From Candidatus Heimdallarchaeota archaeon (GTDB taxonomy: Archaea > Asgardarchaeota > Heimdallarchaeia > Heimdallarchaeales > Kariarchaeaceae), in NCBI GenBank assembly GCA_021399405.1, contig JAAFKL010000085.1:1-7842 (forward strand): a DNA stretch of 7,842 nt. Direction: 5' to 3'. Position 1 is the first letter of the stretch. Each line of letters opens with the position of its first letter. Below, piece after piece: positions 5,943 to 7,842 of this stretch. The notes below the pieces were generated by a model that worked only from the letters and a program-made list of their open reading frames with translations, did not search any database and was not told the origin of the DNA. A program made the position numbers and the translations under genes.

Positions 5943-6881
5943 CTAAATATCTAGCTGATATTCTTGTGCATAATTTATCAGATTGTTTACACGATGGAGT
6001 AAATGACTATTTTCTTCAGGAATGGGAGGATTTGAACTCGATCGTTTGGTTTTCTTAACCGAAAGTTTGTAATCTCTGAAATAAATCTTTACCAATGCTC
6101 TTGCTAAAGATAATGGTTTCATTATGAGTTCAACAGCTAATTCATCTGCTTTAAGTTCGTTTTTCTGCCAAATCAGATTCTTTTTCGATTTAAATAATGG
6201 GATGAAGAAGAATATTGAACTTATAAATGTTAAAACGTTAGAGTATATACTATGATATTCTTTAATATGAGCGTATTCATGTGCTAGTATTGCCTCAAGT
6301 TCATCATCATTAACTAAATCAATAAGAGCGGTAGTAATTATTATTTCATTTACTAATTTTAGTTTTAAACGACTTATTCTAAATAATGAATATGCCATCG
6401 CATCTGGTTTTTCATCAATAATTACATGTATTCTACATTTTTTCAACCAAGAATTAGTTGAAATTAATTTTTCGATTCTTTTTATATACTTTCCATTGAT
6501 GGGTTCTGTTAACCCCTTAGATATCAATGAAAGAATAGATTGGGATTGAATTAAAGATATCAAGAGCACGATGCTGTATAAAATGAGCATAAAAAAGGAA
6601 AGGTAATCAAATTTAAGAAATCCGAATGAAAAAAATATATTGTGGGATTTTTCCATTATCGAATGAAAGTGAAATAAGAACCATAAGGACTGATTCTTGT
6701 GAATCACGAAGAAAATCATACATATCAAATTAGTTCCCATCAACGCATAGTTGGCTGAAACAAATAAATAAAACCGTGGGGATGCATTTGAAATGTTTTT
6801 TACCAACTTTAATGAAATTATAGATATTAAAAAAAATAACGAACAAGAAACAAATATAACTTGGCTAAACAATACATCCAT
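5943..6881 (-). CDS. M56 (BlaR1/MecR1-type) membrane zinc peptidase without sensor domain
   Basis: Likely site-2-like regulatory protease that cleaves the repressor encoded just upstream. Predicted helices: about 4-27, 37-60, 92-112 and 211-230. The positive loop after helix 1 and the positive stretch after helix 3 place the protease loop inside, as in BlaR1. Zinc site: HEYAH 201-205 (Glu202 catalytic) with Glu242 in NELKAD as third ligand; KPDAMAYS (158-165) is the strand typical of M48/M56 peptidases. At 312 residues it stops about 70 residues after the zinc site and lacks the penicillin-binding sensor of BlaR1. The outer loop between helices 2 and 3 (61-91) is rich in His (61, 71, 73, 80) with Met76, a possible sensing surface. 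Start ATG 6881 follows GGGATGA (6886-6892), directly after the repressor's stop, so the two are translated from one message. Confidence 0.85.
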   Translation of the reverse strand: MDVLFSQVIFVSCSLFFLISIISLKLVKNISNASPRFYLFVSANYALMGTNLICMIFFVIHKNQSLWFLFHFHSIMEKSHNIFFSFGFLKFDYLSFFMLILYSIVLLISLIQSQSILSLISKGLTEPINGKYIKRIEKLISTNSWLKKCRIHVIIDEKPDAMAYSLFRISRLKLKLVNEIIITTALIDLVNDDELEAILAHEYAHIKEYHSIYSNVLTFISSIFFFIPLFKSKKNLIWQKNELKADELAVELIMKPLSLARALVKIYFRDYKLSVKKTKRSSSNPPIPEENSHLLHRVNNLINYAQEYQLDI

Positions 6882-6892
6882 ACAATCATCCC

Positions 6893-7258
6893 TTAAAGAT
6901 CCAGCTTATCGAATATCGTTTGGATTTCATCATCAGTTATCTCAGTATCTAAAATCTCGCCTAAATGTCTTATACCTGAAGATCCAAATTTAAAAAAAAG
7001 GCTACGTAGTAATCTTGACACTTCTTGTCGATGAGCGTTTTTGGAAATTGTAAACAATTTTTGATTCCGCTTGTCTGCATTACTTATTTCAGATTTAATC
7101 ATCCCATCAGATTCTAACCTTTGCAAAATGGTTCCAATTGTCGTATAACTATAGAGTCTCCCATATTTTGTGTTCACTTTACGCTTAATTTGACGGACTG
7201 TAAGTGGTTTACTTCGAATTACGCTAAGAACTCGCGATTTTAGATCGTCAACTTTCAT
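6893..7258 (-). CDS. BlaI/MecI/CopY-family winged-helix transcriptional repressor
   Basis: A dimeric DNA-binding repressor of 121 residues, the usual length for the family. Residues about 5-70 form the winged helix: LTVRQIKRKVN (19-29) then the recognition helix YSYTTIGTILQRLESDGMI (36-54) and a wing ending KLFTIS. The C-terminal dimerisation part ends in ITDDEIQTIFDKL (107-119), the family's typical last helix. It has no cysteine at all, so it lacks the CxC copper site of CopY and cannot sense copper that way; its signal probably comes through cleavage by the M56 protease encoded 11 bases downstream. Targets are unknown: its own operon is likely, the copper genes possible. The start ATG at 7258 has AGGT (7264-7267) and AAGAGGAT (7273-7280) as candidate ribosome sites. 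Confidence 0.9.
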   Translation of the reverse strand: MKVDDLKSRVLSVIRSKPLTVRQIKRKVNTKYGRLYSYTTIGTILQRLESDGMIKSEISNADKRNQKLFTISKNAHRQEVSRLLRSLFFKFGSSGIRHLGEILDTEITDDEIQTIFDKLDL

Positions 7259-7292
7259 GATGTACCTGTAGTATCCTCTTAAAATTAGAACC

Positions 7293-7300
7293 TTATAATT
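7293..7300 (-). promoter_or_regulatory. TATA box of the repressor-protease operon
   Basis: On the minus strand this reads AATTATAA, about 38 bases ahead of the ATG at 7258, giving a leader of roughly 12 bases. Immediately upstream is the palindrome TTAATTAATTAA (7309-7320), then GTATC/GATAC inverted (7326-7330, 7351-7355) around ACATAAAGTGT, all possible repressor sites. Confidence 0.5.
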
Positions 7301-7842
7301 CTTTCAAATTAATTAATTAATAATGGTATCATATAGGACATAAAGTGTAAGATACAGAGAGAGCCTTTAAATTTTATATTAATGTGTGGATCCTAATAAT
7401 TTGTTAAACTTCAATCAAAACTGCTCTAACTATACTAAACTTGTACCTCTTCCAAAATAATCGAAGAAGTAACATCAAAAAACCAATATATCATTTAATG
7501 TCATATCACTTTTAGATATATTATCACAAAAAAACTAAACATTTGATAGTACTTTTAAATGAATAAAACGTATTAATTCTAAGCAGCGAGTCCCTTTGTT
7601 TTTGACCCTGACACGGAAATGAGCATCGAAACATCATTTGCAAAGACAAAGGAACCTCCTGTTCAAATAAAATTGATAGCTGATTTGTAATCAATCCTAA
7701 TGATACACATGTCACACTGTCAAAAACAGTTGATAGGACTACTCAATAATAATTTGAGTAAAGCTCAACTAGTATTTGAGCAGAAATAAGTTAAATAATG
7801 GATTAGAATTGGATGTTGATCAATATGAAATCGATAATTAAT
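7301..7842. other. Right-edge region, no supported complete gene
   Basis: No complete gene is convincing. Codons 7583-7690 on the plus strand read as a protein-like run (containing VFDPDTEMSIETSFAK) without a good start, and a one-base shift continues at 7684-7749 with FVINPNDTHVTLSK; this could be a decayed gene. From 7716 on there are three small hairpins, then a TATA-like TTAAATAA (7791-7798). An open frame from ATG 7813 or 7825 (MKSIIN) runs off the window edge and may be the start of the next gene. Confidence 0.35.
7740..7781. repeat. Tandem palindromes CTCAA-N7-TTGAG at 22-base spacing
   Basis: TACTCAA (7740-7746) pairs with TTGAGTA (7754-7760), and GCTCAA (7763-7768) with TTGAGC (7776-7781). 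Both have a seven-base loop, and the shared CTCAA/TTGAG core repeats with a 22-base period, about two helical turns. They end ten bases before a TATA-like box, where archaeal activators or repressors commonly bind. A third hairpin, ACTGT/ACAGT at 7716-7730, has a different sequence. Confidence 0.6.

Noticed and set aside
6793..6993. 66-codon plus-strand frame
   Set aside because: Spans the protease start and the repressor end on the opposite strand, both of which are well supported.
7524..7715. 63-codon minus-strand frame
   Set aside because: No domain or ribosome site; the opposite strand looks more protein-like in the same stretch.

Overview
The window looks like AT-rich archaeal DNA. Three lines of evidence support this: TATA-like boxes 25-65 bases ahead of starts, purine-rich or GGTGAT-like ribosome sites, and two secreted proteins that end in a Pro-Gly-Phe motif, a hydrophobic helix and a short basic tail (the PGF-CTERM type of archaeal surface anchor). 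A PGF anchor together with Sco and a cupredoxin makes an Asgard archaeon of the Heimdallarchaeia type my best guess. This is an inference from style, since no 16S or ribosomal gene is present. BlaI/M56 pairs are better known from bacteria, so the right-hand operon may have been acquired by transfer.

Layout from left to right: (1) a complete P1B heavy-metal ATPase on the minus strand (13-2295), with an in-frame relic of half a metal-binding domain just ahead of its start codon; (2) a 484-base divergent promoter region; (3) three plus-strand genes, each with its own plausible promoter: an unrecognised secreted, PGF-anchored protein (2780-3832), a membrane-anchored Sco-like copper protein (3948-4670) and a PGF-anchored type-1 copper protein, a cupredoxin (4956-5468); (4) a 474-base gap without a convincing gene; (5) a minus-strand operon of a BlaI/MecI/CopY-family repressor (6893-7258) followed 11 bases later by an M56 (BlaR1-type) membrane metallopeptidase without a sensor domain (5943-6881); (6) a 584-base right edge that holds tandem small palindromes just before a TATA-like box, perhaps the promoter of a gene starting at the edge.

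The first four genes fit together as a copper-handling module at the cell surface. The ATPase would move copper across the membrane, Sco would hold or deliver it outside, and the cupredoxin would use it as an electron carrier or store it. The unrecognised protein shares the cupredoxin's anchor and probably its location. The BlaI/M56 pair is a plausible regulator of the module, with the protease sensing a signal and cutting the repressor, but nothing in the sequence proves the link. The most interesting details are the non-standard YPC motif in the ATPase, the loss or relocation of its metal-binding domain, the CX5C spacing in Sco, the sensor-less M56 protease with a histidine-rich outer loop, the unknown surface protein, and an exact 17-base repeat shared by the ATPase and Sco promoters.
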